Counted from the first letter of the stretch, positions 1-8,403 are shown. The stretch is DNA of 53,882 bases from Methanoregula sp. UBA471 (GCA_002495065.1 DADT01000028.1:41929-95810), one strand, 5' to 3'. Numbers and translations are program-made. Notes: generated from the sequence alone by a model not told the origin.

Positions 1-268
1 GGAACAGGGAGTATTCCTGGAAGACAAAACCGATTTTCGGGCTGGGGCCATGCATCTCCTCGCCATCAAGGATGATCTGCCCTTCCCTGTCCTGGTCAAG
101 TCCTGCAATCAGGCGCAGCAGGGTGGTCTTGCCGCACCCGGAAGACCCCAGCACACAGACAAACTCCTTATCGGTGATGTCAAGACTGAGGTGATCAAGG
201 GCGGCCATCTCCGATCCGTCCTCACGGGTAAAGGACTTTGAGAGGTCCTGGATTTTCAGGTTCCCCAT
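1..268 (-). CDS. ABC transporter ATP-binding protein, NitT/TauT type (3' part beyond window edge)
   Basis: Reading the minus strand from the ATG at 268 gives an uninterrupted frame to the window edge (89 codons). It contains a Walker A motif, GSSGCGKTT, followed by LLRLIAGLD and, near the edge, the Q-loop region GFVFQEYSLF. This is the start of an ABC ATPase of the SsuB/TauB/NrtD kind, which powers uptake of a small oxyanion-like or organosulfur solute. The start lies 1 nt after the stop of the permease gene, so the two are surely co-transcribed. The Walker B and signature motifs lie outside the window. The substrate cannot be told from sequence. Confidence 0.93.
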   Translation of the reverse strand, partial: MGNLKIQDLSKSFTREDGSEMAALDHLSLDITDKEFVCVLGSSGCGKTTLLRLIAGLDQDREGQIILDGEEMHGPSPKIGFVFQEYSLF

Positions 269-269
269 A

Positions 270-1058
270 TCAGGCCACCTCTCCCGTCCTCCATCTGAGG
301 AAATACGCCTCAACATAATGACGGAATATCATGTCCAGCAGGAGGCCGGTGAGTCCCAGCAGGATCATGTAGACAACGACACTGTCCATCTGGTGAAGGT
401 TGTAAAAGAACCACAGTTTCTGGCCTAAGCCGAACTTCGAAACGCCAAAGAGTTCAGCGGCGACAAGGCACATCCATCCTACACCGGTCGCGATCCGGAT
501 GCCGGCGGCAACGGAGGGCAATGCTGCGGGAAACGCGATATACCGTATGAGATCGCGGTTTTTGGTGCACCCGAGCATCTTGCCTGCCTCGACAAAGACC
601 CGGGGGACACCGCGAAAACCGCTATAGGTATTGATCATGATCGGAAATACAGAACCGATGAAAATAACAAAACCGGCAGAATATGAGGTCAGCCCGAACC
701 AGACGATCGCAAACGGGATCCATGCAAGAGGGGGAATCGGGCGGAGGATCTCGATCACCGGATCGAGAAAAGCATCGAACCTCCGGTTCCATCCCATGGC
801 AATCCCTACGGGAATACCGACGAGAAGCGCCGCTCCCAGCCCGATGGCAAAATGGATCATGCTTGCCTCAAAATCAAAAAGGAGCGTCCCCTTCCAGAAA
901 AGCGCAGTGAAGGCAGACAAAACATCCACCGGGCCCGGCAGGATGAAGGGATCTTTCACGAGATACGCGGAAACTCCCTGCCAAAGGATAAGCCCCAGCG
1001 CAATTGCCAGGCCACCTAACCATCGCTCCCGTGATTTATTTCCGTTCATACGCACCAA
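270..1058 (-). CDS. ABC transporter permease, SsuC/TauC/NrtB family
   Basis: A 262-residue membrane protein with about six hydrophobic segments (first around residues 14-34) and the binding-protein-dependent permease EAA loop at about residues 158-180 (EAGKMLGCTK...), the contact site for the ATPase. Length is typical for this family. It is the middle gene of a binding protein-permease-ATPase operon read on the minus strand. ATG start. The nitrate/sulfonate/taurine label describes the family only; the substrate in a methanogen is unknown. Confidence 0.92.
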   Translation of the reverse strand: MVRMNGNKSRERWLGGLAIALGLILWQGVSAYLVKDPFILPGPVDVLSAFTALFWKGTLLFDFEASMIHFAIGLGAALLVGIPVGIAMGWNRRFDAFLDPVIEILRPIPPLAWIPFAIVWFGLTSYSAGFVIFIGSVFPIMINTYSGFRGVPRVFVEAGKMLGCTKNRDLIRYIAFPAALPSVAAGIRIATGVGWMCLVAAELFGVSKFGLGQKLWFFYNLHQMDSVVVYMILLGLTGLLLDMIFRHYVEAYFLRWRTGEVA

Positions 1059-1160
1059 ACTATCAGATGTCCCGCCCAGTCAGGGTCGTTTCACCCTGCG
1101 CCAGGATGTATGAGTAGGTGGGATCTTTAAAAATAAGAGTGTTTGTAAAAAGGGAACTCA

Positions 1161-2159
1161 TTATCCTTTGACCTTTGCATAGAACGAAAGGTCAAAGAGG
1201 TCGCTCTGGGTAAGGGACTTTTTGATGTATCCAAGATCGTACTGGATCCGTGCATAATCCAGCACCGGGTTGATGATAACATTGGGATCGGTAACAAAGT
1301 CGCCATCCCAGTCCCTGAGCGATGCCTTGATTTCTTCAACATTGGCGCTGTTCTTCCGGGCATAAATTTCTGCGGTCTCGTTCAGATTCTGTCTGGCGAA
1401 ATCCGATGCCCTGATATGCGTCTTTACTATCTGCCCGACAATCTCCGGGTGCTCACGGATCAGCTTCCCGCTTACCACAAGCACACAGCAGGTATGATTG
1501 GGGTACATCTCTCCAGAATGGACGATAATCATTCCCTTCCCGTTTGCCTCGATGATTGACGGCGACGGGTGGGGGAGGAAGACTGCGTCGACCTGTCCTG
1601 CAGTAATCGCTGTTACCGCATCACCGGGACCCATACCGACAATAGTAACATCCTTCTCCGGATCGATGCCATTCTCTTTCAGCCAGTTCCGCAGAATGGT
1701 GTCCTGGATCGTGCCGGCCTGGAACGTTGCGATCTTCAGTCCTTTGAGAGACTGAGGGCCGGTATAGGATAGCCCACTCCGCAGGACAAGGTCTGATCCT
1801 TCTGTGTTCACTGCAGCCACAATTTTGGCATCCAGGCCGGTACTTGCCGCTGAGAGGACGGGGGCAGCCCCGACATACGCGACATCGATATCCCCGGCGA
1901 GCATTGCCTGCATTTCCGGTGCACCGGTGGGGAAGACATAGTCAGTGACCTTTACGATACCGAAAGGTGCGAGATCCTGCTGCCACCAGCCCTTATCCAT
2001 CGCAACCATGTGCGCTACCTGGTGGGTGCTCGGCTGGTAGCCGATACGAATCTCGGTGACCGGTACCGTGGTATTCGTGGCAGGCTGGGTGCAGCCCGAA
2101 GCAAGCAGCAGAAGGGCAACCGAGATGATTGCGATTGCCATAATCCTCATCTGTTTCAT
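1161..2159 (-). CDS. ABC transporter substrate-binding lipoprotein, SsuA/TauA/NrtA-like
   Basis: A secreted solute-binding protein that would feed the permease and ATPase downstream. From the ATG at 2159 (MKQMRIMAIA) there is a hydrophobic signal segment ending in a lipobox, LLASGC, with Cys at about residue 23, so the protein is probably lipid-anchored outside the membrane. The mature part starts with the family motif TEIRIGYQPSTHQ and contains AMLAGDIDVAYVGAAP and GQVDAVFLPHPSP, typical of NMT1/NrtA-type type 2 periplasmic-binding folds. A frame extension of 7 codons to 2180 exists, but the ATG at 2159 places the signal peptide correctly. First gene of the operon, divergent from an XRE regulator. 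Confidence 0.92.
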   Translation of the reverse strand: MKQMRIMAIAIISVALLLLASGCTQPATNTTVPVTEIRIGYQPSTHQVAHMVAMDKGWWQQDLAPFGIVKVTDYVFPTGAPEMQAMLAGDIDVAYVGAAPVLSAASTGLDAKIVAAVNTEGSDLVLRSGLSYTGPQSLKGLKIATFQAGTIQDTILRNWLKENGIDPEKDVTIVGMGPGDAVTAITAGQVDAVFLPHPSPSIIEANGKGMIIVHSGEMYPNHTCCVLVVSGKLIREHPEIVGQIVKTHIRASDFARQNLNETAEIYARKNSANVEEIKASLRDWDGDFVTDPNVIINPVLDYARIQYDLGYIKKSLTQSDLFDLSFYAKVKG

Positions 2160-2177
2160 ACGGGAACGTTGTCCCGT
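2160..2177. promoter_or_regulatory. inverted repeat abutting the binding-protein start codon
   Basis: ACGGGA and TCCCGT form a perfect 6-bp inverted repeat with a 6-nt spacer, directly adjoining the ATG of the binding-protein gene. An AT-rich TATA-like stretch lies just beyond it (about 2180-2195, read on the minus strand). It could be an operator or a small 5'-UTR hairpin over the ribosome-binding site. Six-base arms can occur by chance. Confidence 0.35.
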
Positions 2178-2368
2178 CAATAATTAATATTTCGCTTTAA
2201 GGACATTTTATGTGTATTTTTGTCCAATTTTTATCCATAAAATTACATATTTGAGCAAATTTATTTCGATAACTGTCCACATCCTGAAAGCCGCCAGAGC
2301 ATTGTTTTCCATCATTTTTCCGCAAGGATGAGGACAATAAGAAAAATTATATCAATAAATTAACCTTA

Positions 2369-2390
2369 TTGTATCTATAATATGATACAA
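2369..2390. promoter_or_regulatory. perfect inverted repeat overlapping the regulator start (probable autoregulatory operator)
   Basis: TTGTATC (2369-2375) and GATACAA (2384-2390) form a perfect 7-bp inverted repeat with an 8-nt AT spacer. It covers the ATG at 2382 of the XRE-regulator gene. A TATA-like sequence, AATTATATCA (about 2344-2353), lies 25-35 nt upstream, which would put transcription initiation at or next to this ATG, i.e. a leaderless mRNA. A dimeric regulator bound here would block initiation, so negative autoregulation is inferred. Confidence 0.55.
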
Positions 2391-2915
2391 ATGGATCCAA
2401 TTGACCGCCTCACCCGCGCGGCGCTCGCTTCCGATGAGGAGTTCGTCGGCGCACTCAACGACCTTCTCCGCCACGATCTTCGTATCAGCATCAGGGAGTT
2501 GTCAGAGAAGAGCGGGATTGCCCAAAGCTCGTTATACAAAATAATGCACGGGAAACGGTCGCCAAACCTTTCCACGCTGCGTGCGATCATCCGGGCCCTG
2601 CGTCTCCTGTACCGGACAACAGAAGGGGAGTTCATCGGGCTGATCGTCGCCCGGTCGGTGCTTGACACAATCGAGGAAAAAACAGCGGAGGTCGATGCAA
2701 AGCGTGTGCGGGTCCGCGAATACCCGGTCCATACCATGGAGGACGCGATCGTGGCTGCTGTCCGGGCCGAACGCGAGGGTGCGGTGGCCATCGTCGTCGC
2801 CCCGATCCTGTCGAGCGTTGTTGAGCAGCTGGTCCGCATACCGGTTGCAACCATCATCCCCCGCGAGTCCGTGCAGCGTGCCATCGAGCTCGCGGCACGG
2901 AAGGCGTGGATTTAA
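2382..2915 (+). CDS. XRE-family HTH regulator with PrpR-N-like C-terminal domain
   Basis: A 177-residue predicted transcription factor. The N-terminal half carries a helix-turn-helix (about residues 35-72: IRELSEKSGIAQSSLYKIMHG..., a Cro/C1-type arrangement). The C-terminal half (about 105-177) has alternating beta-alpha elements ending IPVATIIPRESVQRAIELA, which resembles the PrpR N-terminal/type 1 sensor fold. That assignment is by eye and weaker. The start could be the ATG at 2382 (leaderless) or the second ATG at 2391. The gene is divergent from the ABC operon across 222 bp, so it may regulate that operon as well as itself. Confidence 0.8.
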   Translation: MIQMDPIDRLTRAALASDEEFVGALNDLLRHDLRISIRELSEKSGIAQSSLYKIMHGKRSPNLSTLRAIIRALRLLYRTTEGEFIGLIVARSVLDTIEEKTAEVDAKRVRVREYPVHTMEDAIVAAVRAEREGAVAIVVAPILSSVVEQLVRIPVATIIPRESVQRAIELAARKAWI

Positions 2916-2963
2916 TCAGTGCACGACCAATAAGTACACGAAAATGAGCCGGAGGATGAACGG

Positions 2964-4442
2964 ATGCGAACAGATGTTGTAAGGCTGGGACGTCTTTCCG
3001 GTGAGAGGACAGGAGAGATGATGCACTTCCTCTCATCAATGCGTTCAGATCGCTGCATAGCTGAGGCAGATATCCTTGTCGATCTTGCCCACGTGCTGAT
3101 GCTGGAAAAGCAGAAGATCATCGATCCTGACACCGCACAGCAGCTCCTGTCTGCCCTGCTCGGGCTCTTTGACGAAGGAATTCCCGAGGAGGTGTTCGAT
3201 GAGCAGTTTGAGGATGTCCATGCCGGCCTGGAATCGCTCCTGGTGGAATCTCTTGGCGTGGAAGTCGGGGGACGGATGCACATGGGACGGTCGCGGAACG
3301 ACGAGGTCGCGACCTGCATCCGCATCCGGCTGCGGGAGGATCTGCTCAAGCAGATGTCTGCGCTCCTCAAGGTGCGTGAGGTGCTCGTTGCCCTGGCCGG
3401 GCTCCATGTCGAGAGCATGATGCCGGGGTTTACCCATATGCAGCATGCACAGCCAACCACGCTTGCCCACCACCTCCTTGCCTACGAACAGGCATTTTCC
3501 CGTGACTTCGACCGCCTCAGGGATGCCTACGTACGGGTGAACCAGTCCCCGCTCGGGGCGGCGGCATTTGCCTCCACCGGCTACCCCATCAACCGTGAAT
3601 ATACTGCCAGCCTGCTGGGTTTCGACGGGCTCGTACTGAACACGATGGACGCGGTGGCAACCCGCGACTTTGCCCTGGAGACCCTTGCCGACCTTTCCAT
3701 CCTCATGGCAAACACCAGCCGGCTCTGCGAGGAGCTGGTCATCTGGAGCACATCGTTTGTAAAGTTTGTTGAACTCGATGACGCCTTCTGTTCGACCTCC
3801 TCCATCATGCCGCAGAAAAAGAACCCGGACACCGCCGAGATCATGCGGGCGAAGTCGGGATCGGTTTTCGGTGCATTTGCCGGCGCACTGGTGACCGTCA
3901 AGGGGCTTCCCATGAGTTACAACCGTGACCTCCAGGAGCTTACTCCCAATATCTGGCGGGGGATGCGGGATGCAAAGGAGAGCCTCCGTCTCCTGATCGA
4001 TATGCTCTCGAGTGCCACATTTGATACCGGGCGGATGAAAGAAGAGGCAGGAAAAGGTTTTTCCACCGCAACCGAACTGGCCGACACGCTGGTCAGGAAT
4101 TATGGTCTTCCCTTCCGCACCGCACATACGATTGTCGGCAGGGCCGTACAGAAAGGAGATCTTTCCCTGCTCACGCTTGAAGCGGCTGCACAGGAGGCAG
4201 GCGGAATATCCCTCATCGGAAACGGGCTTACTCAGCAGAATATCGATGAGGCGCTGGATGTGCAGTATTCTATTGCGCTCCGCAGGGCTCCCGGCGGACC
4301 GGCACCGTTTGCGGTCAGGATTGCCCTTGAAGAGGTCAGGAAACACCTTGATGAGGATTCAGCACTGATCGATCAGCACCTCATGAAAATCTCAAAAGCA
4401 AAAGAAGAACTCATCGCGAAGGCCAGGAGGCGGATAGCATAA
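2964..4442 (+). CDS. argH: argininosuccinate lyase
   Basis: Cytosolic enzyme that cleaves argininosuccinate to arginine and fumarate, the last step of arginine synthesis. The 492-residue protein has the fumarase/aspartase-superfamily signature SSIMPQKKNP (from about residue 279), the GRSRND motif (about 109-114) and THMQHAQPTT (about 156-165) with the conserved His. The signature begins with Thr-Ser-Ser where Gly-Ser-Ser is usual. The ATG at 2964 is preceded by GGAGG (2951-2955), a good ribosome-binding site. The end of the gene contains the ribosome-binding site of gatD, so the three genes argH-gatD-gatE look co-transcribed. Confidence 0.97.
   Translation: MRTDVVRLGRLSGERTGEMMHFLSSMRSDRCIAEADILVDLAHVLMLEKQKIIDPDTAQQLLSALLGLFDEGIPEEVFDEQFEDVHAGLESLLVESLGVEVGGRMHMGRSRNDEVATCIRIRLREDLLKQMSALLKVREVLVALAGLHVESMMPGFTHMQHAQPTTLAHHLLAYEQAFSRDFDRLRDAYVRVNQSPLGAAAFASTGYPINREYTASLLGFDGLVLNTMDAVATRDFALETLADLSILMANTSRLCEELVIWSTSFVKFVELDDAFCSTSSIMPQKKNPDTAEIMRAKSGSVFGAFAGALVTVKGLPMSYNRDLQELTPNIWRGMRDAKESLRLLIDMLSSATFDTGRMKEEAGKGFSTATELADTLVRNYGLPFRTAHTIVGRAVQKGDLSLLTLEAAAQEAGGISLIGNGLTQQNIDEALDVQYSIALRRAPGGPAPFAVRIALEEVRKHLDEDSALIDQHLMKISKAKEELIAKARRRIA
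4425..4441 (+). promoter_or_regulatory. Shine-Dalgarno AGGAGG with ATA as apparent gatD start codon
   Basis: AGGAGG occupies 4425-4430 inside the last codons of argH. Eight nucleotides later, ATA (4439-4441) opens the frame that encodes the complete GatD N-terminal domain and overlaps the argH stop as ATAA. No ATG, GTG or TTG in that frame lies between this signal and the ATG at 4529. An ideal ribosome-binding site points at a non-standard AUA initiation codon. Confidence 0.55.
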
Positions 4443-5677
4443 GCCCGCAGCTGGCATCCGGTGACCGTGTTGCATGCACGTACGGGGGGAAGACGAGGAA
4501 GGGAATTTACATCACCTCCCGCGACGGGATGGCGGTCGTGAAACTGGACTCGGGCTACAATATCGGAGTGGACCCGGTTTCCTGCACCTTCTCCGGTCAT
4601 CCTGCAGAAACCCCGGCAAAAAAGCCTCACGTTCCGCAGAAAAACGACCTGCCGGCGCTCTCCATCGTGTCAACGGGCGGCACTATTGCCAGCAGGATCG
4701 ATTACCGCACCGGATCGGTCACCAGCCAGTTCGATGCAGCCGACATCCTGACCGCGATCCCCGAGCTGGGTAAGGTTGCCAGTTACCGCACCATCCCGCT
4801 TGCTTCCATCCTGTCAGAGAACATGACACCCCGGATCTGGCAGGAGCTTGCCCATGCTGTCTACGAAGAGATCGCACGGGGTGTTGCCGGTATCATCGTC
4901 ACCCACGGGACCGACACCATGGCATACAGTGCAGCGGCCATCAGTTTCATGATCGATTCCCCGGTACCGATCGTTTTTGTCGGGTCGCAGCGGTCCGCAG
5001 ACCGCCCGTCCAGTGACAATGCGATGAATGCCGTCTGCGCAGCGAGGGCTGCGACGAGCGATCTCGGGGAGGTCACCATCGTGATGCATGCTACCACCAG
5101 CGATGACACCTGCTCGATCCACCGGGGCACCCGCGTGCGCAAGATGCACTCCTCGCGCCGTGACGCGTTCCGGAGTATCGGGATAGATCCCATCGGTTCG
5201 GTGGCCTATCCCTCCGGAGAAGTGAGCCTGAACAGGGGTGCAATACGACGGGGGTGCCGAAAACCCGGTATCCATGACAGGCTCGAAGAGCACTGCGGGC
5301 TCCTCCAGTTCTATCCCGGTATGTCGCCTGACCTGCTGGAAGCGTATGAAGGCTACAAGGGGCTCGTTCTGGCGGGTACCGGGCTTGGCCACGTCAGTAC
5401 CTCGCTCATTCCATCCCTGCACAGGCTGATTGACAGCGGTACCATGGTCGTGATGACCACCCAGTGCATGCAGGGCAGAGTTTGTGACCGGGTCTATGAC
5501 ACCGGGCGCGACCTGCTTGCGGCAGGAGTTATCGAAGGCGGGGATATGCTCCCGGAGGTAGCCCTGGTGAAGATGATGTGGGTGCTGGGCAACGAGCAGG
5601 ATCCAATACGGGCAGGCTGCCTGATGCAGGAAGATCTCAAGGGCGAATGCAACCGGAGGAGCACCCATGGACTATAA
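4439..5677 (+). CDS. gatD: Glu-tRNA(Gln) amidotransferase subunit D
   Basis: GatD is the asparaginase-like subunit that releases ammonia from an amide donor; GatE uses it to turn Glu-tRNA(Gln) into Gln-tRNA(Gln) in archaea. The asparaginase domain shows STGGTIAS, HGTDTMAYS and QRSADRPSSDN with the catalytic Thr/Thr/Asp/Lys set. The frame is open upstream of the first ATG (4529) and encodes SGDRVACTYGGK...KLDSGYNIGVDP, the small beta-barrel domain of GatD. That domain would be lost with the ATG start, so I extend the gene to ATA 4439, which follows AGGAGG. CTG at 4451 is the other option. The last 11 nt overlap gatE. Confidence 0.9.
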   Translation: MSPQLASGDRVACTYGGKTRKGIYITSRDGMAVVKLDSGYNIGVDPVSCTFSGHPAETPAKKPHVPQKNDLPALSIVSTGGTIASRIDYRTGSVTSQFDAADILTAIPELGKVASYRTIPLASILSENMTPRIWQELAHAVYEEIARGVAGIIVTHGTDTMAYSAAAISFMIDSPVPIVFVGSQRSADRPSSDNAMNAVCAARAATSDLGEVTIVMHATTSDDTCSIHRGTRVRKMHSSRRDAFRSIGIDPIGSVAYPSGEVSLNRGAIRRGCRKPGIHDRLEEHCGLLQFYPGMSPDLLEAYEGYKGLVLAGTGLGHVSTSLIPSLHRLIDSGTMVVMTTQCMQGRVCDRVYDTGRDLLAAGVIEGGDMLPEVALVKMMWVLGNEQDPIRAGCLMQEDLKGECNRRSTHGL

Positions 5678-7520
5678 CGCGATCGGGCTCACGGCAGGGA
5701 TCGAGATCCACCAGCAGCTGAATACCTGTGAAAAACTCTTCTGTCATTGCCCGACGCTCCTCCGGGACAGCTCGGAACATTCCGGAGAATTTTTCCGCTA
5801 TCTCAGGGTCACGGAAAGCGAGATGGGGGAGATTGACCGGGCTGCCCAGGAAGAGATGAAGCGGGAACGGAAATTCCGGTACTATACCTACGATACCACC
5901 TGCCTGGTGGAAAATGACGAGGAGCCGCCGGCACCCCTGAACGACGAGGCCCTCTCGGTCTGCCTGACCATCGCACGGATGTTCAGCATGACCCCGGTCA
6001 GGCAGGTGCATACCATGCGCAAGCTCGTCATTGACGGGTCGAACACCAGCGGGTTCCAGCGGACTGCCCTTGTCGCCCTGAACGGTGCCCTCCCGAACGG
6101 GGGTGAGATCGAGACTATCTGCCTCGAAGAGGAGGCGGCACAGCGGGTAAAGGATGATATTTTTTCCCTCGACCGCCTCGGTATCCCGCTCATCGAGATC
6201 ACCACCTCGCCCTGCATGCATACCCCGGATGAGGTGCAGCAGGTCGCCGAGTATATCGGCATGGTGCTGCGATCCACCGGGAAGGTAAAACGGGGGATCG
6301 GCACGATCCGCCAGGACGTGAACATATCGATCCGTGGCGGCTCCCGGGTGGAGATCAAGGGAGTCCAGGAACTTGACCTGATTGCAGAAGTGGTCAGGCG
6401 CGAGGTGCAGCGGCAGGAAAACCTGCTCGCCATCGGGCAGCAGCTGCTCATGAGGAAAGCATCGGTCCCGGATGCTTCACAGGACATAAGCGATATATTC
6501 GCATCGACAAAATCCGCGGTCCTCAAAAAGGCAAAACGGATCCATGCCCTGCGCCTCGAGGGTTTTGCGGGCCTGGTGGGGTGTGAGATTCAACCCGACC
6601 GCCGCCTCGGGAGTGAACTGTCAGATTATGCCAAAAAATGTGGCGTCGGGGGGATCTTCCACACAGATGAACTTCCTGCGTATGGTGTCACTGCCGAAGA
6701 AGTTGGTGCAGTGCGTGCACGTATGCACGCGGGTGACCAGGACTGCGTCGTAATCGTCGCAGCGGTAAATGATGCCCAGGCCGCGTGTGCCCTCCAGCAG
6801 GTCATCACCCGTGCGCGGGTGGCTTTGTCAGAAAAACCTGTCCCGGAGGAGACCCGGAAGATGCTGGAGACCGGCAGCTCAGCGTACATGCGCCCGCTTC
6901 CGGGTGCAGCCCGGATGTATCCCGAAACCGATGTACTTCCGGTGATCGTCGATGACGACCGCTGGAACGGGGTGACGATTCCGGAGCTGCTCACCGTAAA
7001 AGCCCGGCGCTTTGCGCAGGAGTATGCAATCGACCATAATTATGCATCGCAGCTGGCCCTGTCGGAAAAACTCCCGTTATTCGAACGCGCACTTACAGAG
7101 GGGATCAAACCCAAGCTCGCAGCATTCACCATCCTTTCCACCTGCACGGAACTCCGGAGGGACGGCGTTTTAATCGAGAAGATAACTGACGGGGATTTTC
7201 TTGCCACATGGCATGCTGTGGAAAGCGGGAGGATTGCAAAGGAGGCAGTTCCCGATCTCCTGAAAGGGCTTGCTTCCGGTGATTCTTTTGAAAATGTTAT
7301 CGGGAAGCTCGCCCCGGCAGTCTCCGACAAGGAACTGGAGTCCATTATTCGCAAGATTATCGCCAACCGGTCAGAGTTTGTGGATCAGAAAGGAAGAGCC
7401 GCCCTTGGTCCGCTCATGGGAGTGGTCATGAAGGAAGTGCGGGGGTCAGTTGACGGAAAGATCGTCAGCGAACTGCTCAAAAAGGGGATTGATGAAGCAC
7501 TTTCCGGGAAAAAATCCTGA
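5667..7520 (+). CDS. gatE: Glu-tRNA(Gln) amidotransferase subunit E
   Basis: GatE activates the tRNA-bound glutamate and amidates it with ammonia delivered from GatD. The 617-residue protein opens with GLTAGIEIHQQLNT, has the GatB/E core (KLVIDGSNTSGFQRT, GIPLIEITTSPCM, GTIRQDVNISI), an AspRS-like insertion in the middle (about residues 275-420, RPLPGAARMYPETD at its end) and a YqeY-like helical tail. Length is normal for GatE. The ATG at 5667 overlaps the gatD end and is preceded by GGAGGA. The archaeal-only GatDE pair supports the taxonomic call. A T-rich run follows the stop (7521-7529). Confidence 0.97.
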   Translation: MDYNAIGLTAGIEIHQQLNTCEKLFCHCPTLLRDSSEHSGEFFRYLRVTESEMGEIDRAAQEEMKRERKFRYYTYDTTCLVENDEEPPAPLNDEALSVCLTIARMFSMTPVRQVHTMRKLVIDGSNTSGFQRTALVALNGALPNGGEIETICLEEEAAQRVKDDIFSLDRLGIPLIEITTSPCMHTPDEVQQVAEYIGMVLRSTGKVKRGIGTIRQDVNISIRGGSRVEIKGVQELDLIAEVVRREVQRQENLLAIGQQLLMRKASVPDASQDISDIFASTKSAVLKKAKRIHALRLEGFAGLVGCEIQPDRRLGSELSDYAKKCGVGGIFHTDELPAYGVTAEEVGAVRARMHAGDQDCVVIVAAVNDAQAACALQQVITRARVALSEKPVPEETRKMLETGSSAYMRPLPGAARMYPETDVLPVIVDDDRWNGVTIPELLTVKARRFAQEYAIDHNYASQLALSEKLPLFERALTEGIKPKLAAFTILSTCTELRRDGVLIEKITDGDFLATWHAVESGRIAKEAVPDLLKGLASGDSFENVIGKLAPAVSDKELESIIRKIIANRSEFVDQKGRAALGPLMGVVMKEVRGSVDGKIVSELLKKGIDEALSGKKS

Positions 7521-7593
7521 TTTTTTTTATCCGTTGGGGCCGGGGCGCGAACATTTATGAGTGGGGCAGCAGAATTAGATAAGGAGTTTAACT

Positions 7594-7923
7594 ATGGGTA
7601 AAACAGGTACTACAGTCTGGGCACAGGTAAAGGGCGTCAAGGGACAGATACGGCTTGTCCCGAAAAGTGAGGGCAACCTCAAGACACCAGGACCGAACCA
7701 GCGGTTCAAGGCCGGCGTGAATATCAAGAAAGTCAACGCGATGGACGAAGAGGCAAAGGGCCGTGGCGGCGGAGGACGGGGCGGCAAGCGCGGAGGAAGA
7801 CGCGGCGGCGACCGGTCCGGCGGGTCAGGGCTGAACGAGTCCACGGCAAGCCCGCTCATCCGCAGGCACATGCGCAGGGCAAAGGTCTCCGCACTGGGAC
7901 CCAAAGCCAAGTCCGCACGGTAA
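7594..7923 (+). CDS. small basic RGG-rich protein, possibly RNA-binding
   Basis: A 109-residue, strongly basic protein. The N-terminal part (MGKTGTTVWAQVKGVKGQIR, LVPKSEG) is ordered-looking. The middle (about residues 55-78) is a run of RGG/GGR repeats like the RGG boxes of RNA-binding proteins, and the C-terminus is basic (RRHMRRAKVSALG). From memory it resembles a methanogen family of unknown function (DUF5350), but I cannot confirm this. It has AAGGAG before the ATG, a TATA-like element near 7549-7556 and its own terminator, so it is a single-gene unit. Function is inferred only from composition. Confidence 0.8.
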   Translation: MGKTGTTVWAQVKGVKGQIRLVPKSEGNLKTPGPNQRFKAGVNIKKVNAMDEEAKGRGGGGRGGKRGGRRGGDRSGGSGLNESTASPLIRRHMRRAKVSALGPKAKSAR

Positions 7924-7948
7924 AGCTCACATCTGTTCCCGTGACAAT

Positions 7949-7980
7949 AGGGGGGTTAACCCAATCCCCTCATTTTTTTT
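7949..7980 (+). terminator. hairpin plus oligo-T terminator after the RGG protein
   Basis: AGGGG (7949-7953) pairs with CCCCT (7966-7970) around a 12-nt loop and is followed by eight consecutive T (7973-7980). It separates the RGG gene from the operon starting at 8038. Confidence 0.7.
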
Positions 7981-8037
7981 CGCACCAGAATCTGATTTTT
8001 TTATTCCGATGCTAATTTTCTTTTATTGGCAGCTGCT

Positions 8038-8403
8038 ATGGTAAGTATGGATCCTGCAACAGCGGTTAAGAGTTACCAGTTTGGTGAACGGGCAAAGTCC
8101 GAGCTGATCATATCCTCCCAGTTATGTCTTGCACTGGCAGGTTTTTCAGACAGTGAGCGTGCCGGGGGAAAGCGGATGCTCCTGCTGCTGATGGAGTCGG
8201 TGAGAAATGAACTCCAGTTTGCCGTGAAGAGTACCGGGCAGTCAGAATTCAAAAAAGCGATTGATTTTCTGAGTGAAGCGATCTCTCTTATCGAGAGCAA
8301 CCAGCCTGATTCGGCATCCGCAAAGGTCGCCATGGCAATCAGTGCATCCACGACCCCTGCGCAGGAAGCTTGGCAGGTGCTTGAAAAAAATGGACTCGTC
8401 TGA
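8038..8403 (+). CDS. hypothetical helical protein
   Basis: About 121 residues from the ATG at 8038 (8047 is also possible; the frame extends to a TTG at 8026). It looks all-helical, with a segment ERAGGKRMLLLLMESVRNELQFAV and a C-terminal part rich in Ala/Ser. There is no signal peptide and no recognised motif. It is the first gene of an operon whose other members are a nitroreductase, UPF0212, PfkB kinase, Dph6-like ligase and DUF2070 protein. Its 3' end overlaps the nitroreductase start by 14 nt, so translation is probably coupled. Function unknown. Confidence 0.7.
   Translation: MVSMDPATAVKSYQFGERAKSELIISSQLCLALAGFSDSERAGGKRMLLLLMESVRNELQFAVKSTGQSEFKKAIDFLSEAISLIESNQPDSASAKVAMAISASTTPAQEAWQVLEKNGLV

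Noticed and set aside
3045..4346. 433-codon open frame on the minus strand
   Set aside because: It is antisense to argH, Cys/Gly/His-rich in the manner of GC-rich shadows, and matches no family; argH explains the DNA.
4814..5668. 284-codon minus-strand frame
   Set aside because: Antisense shadow of gatD with no recognisable domain.
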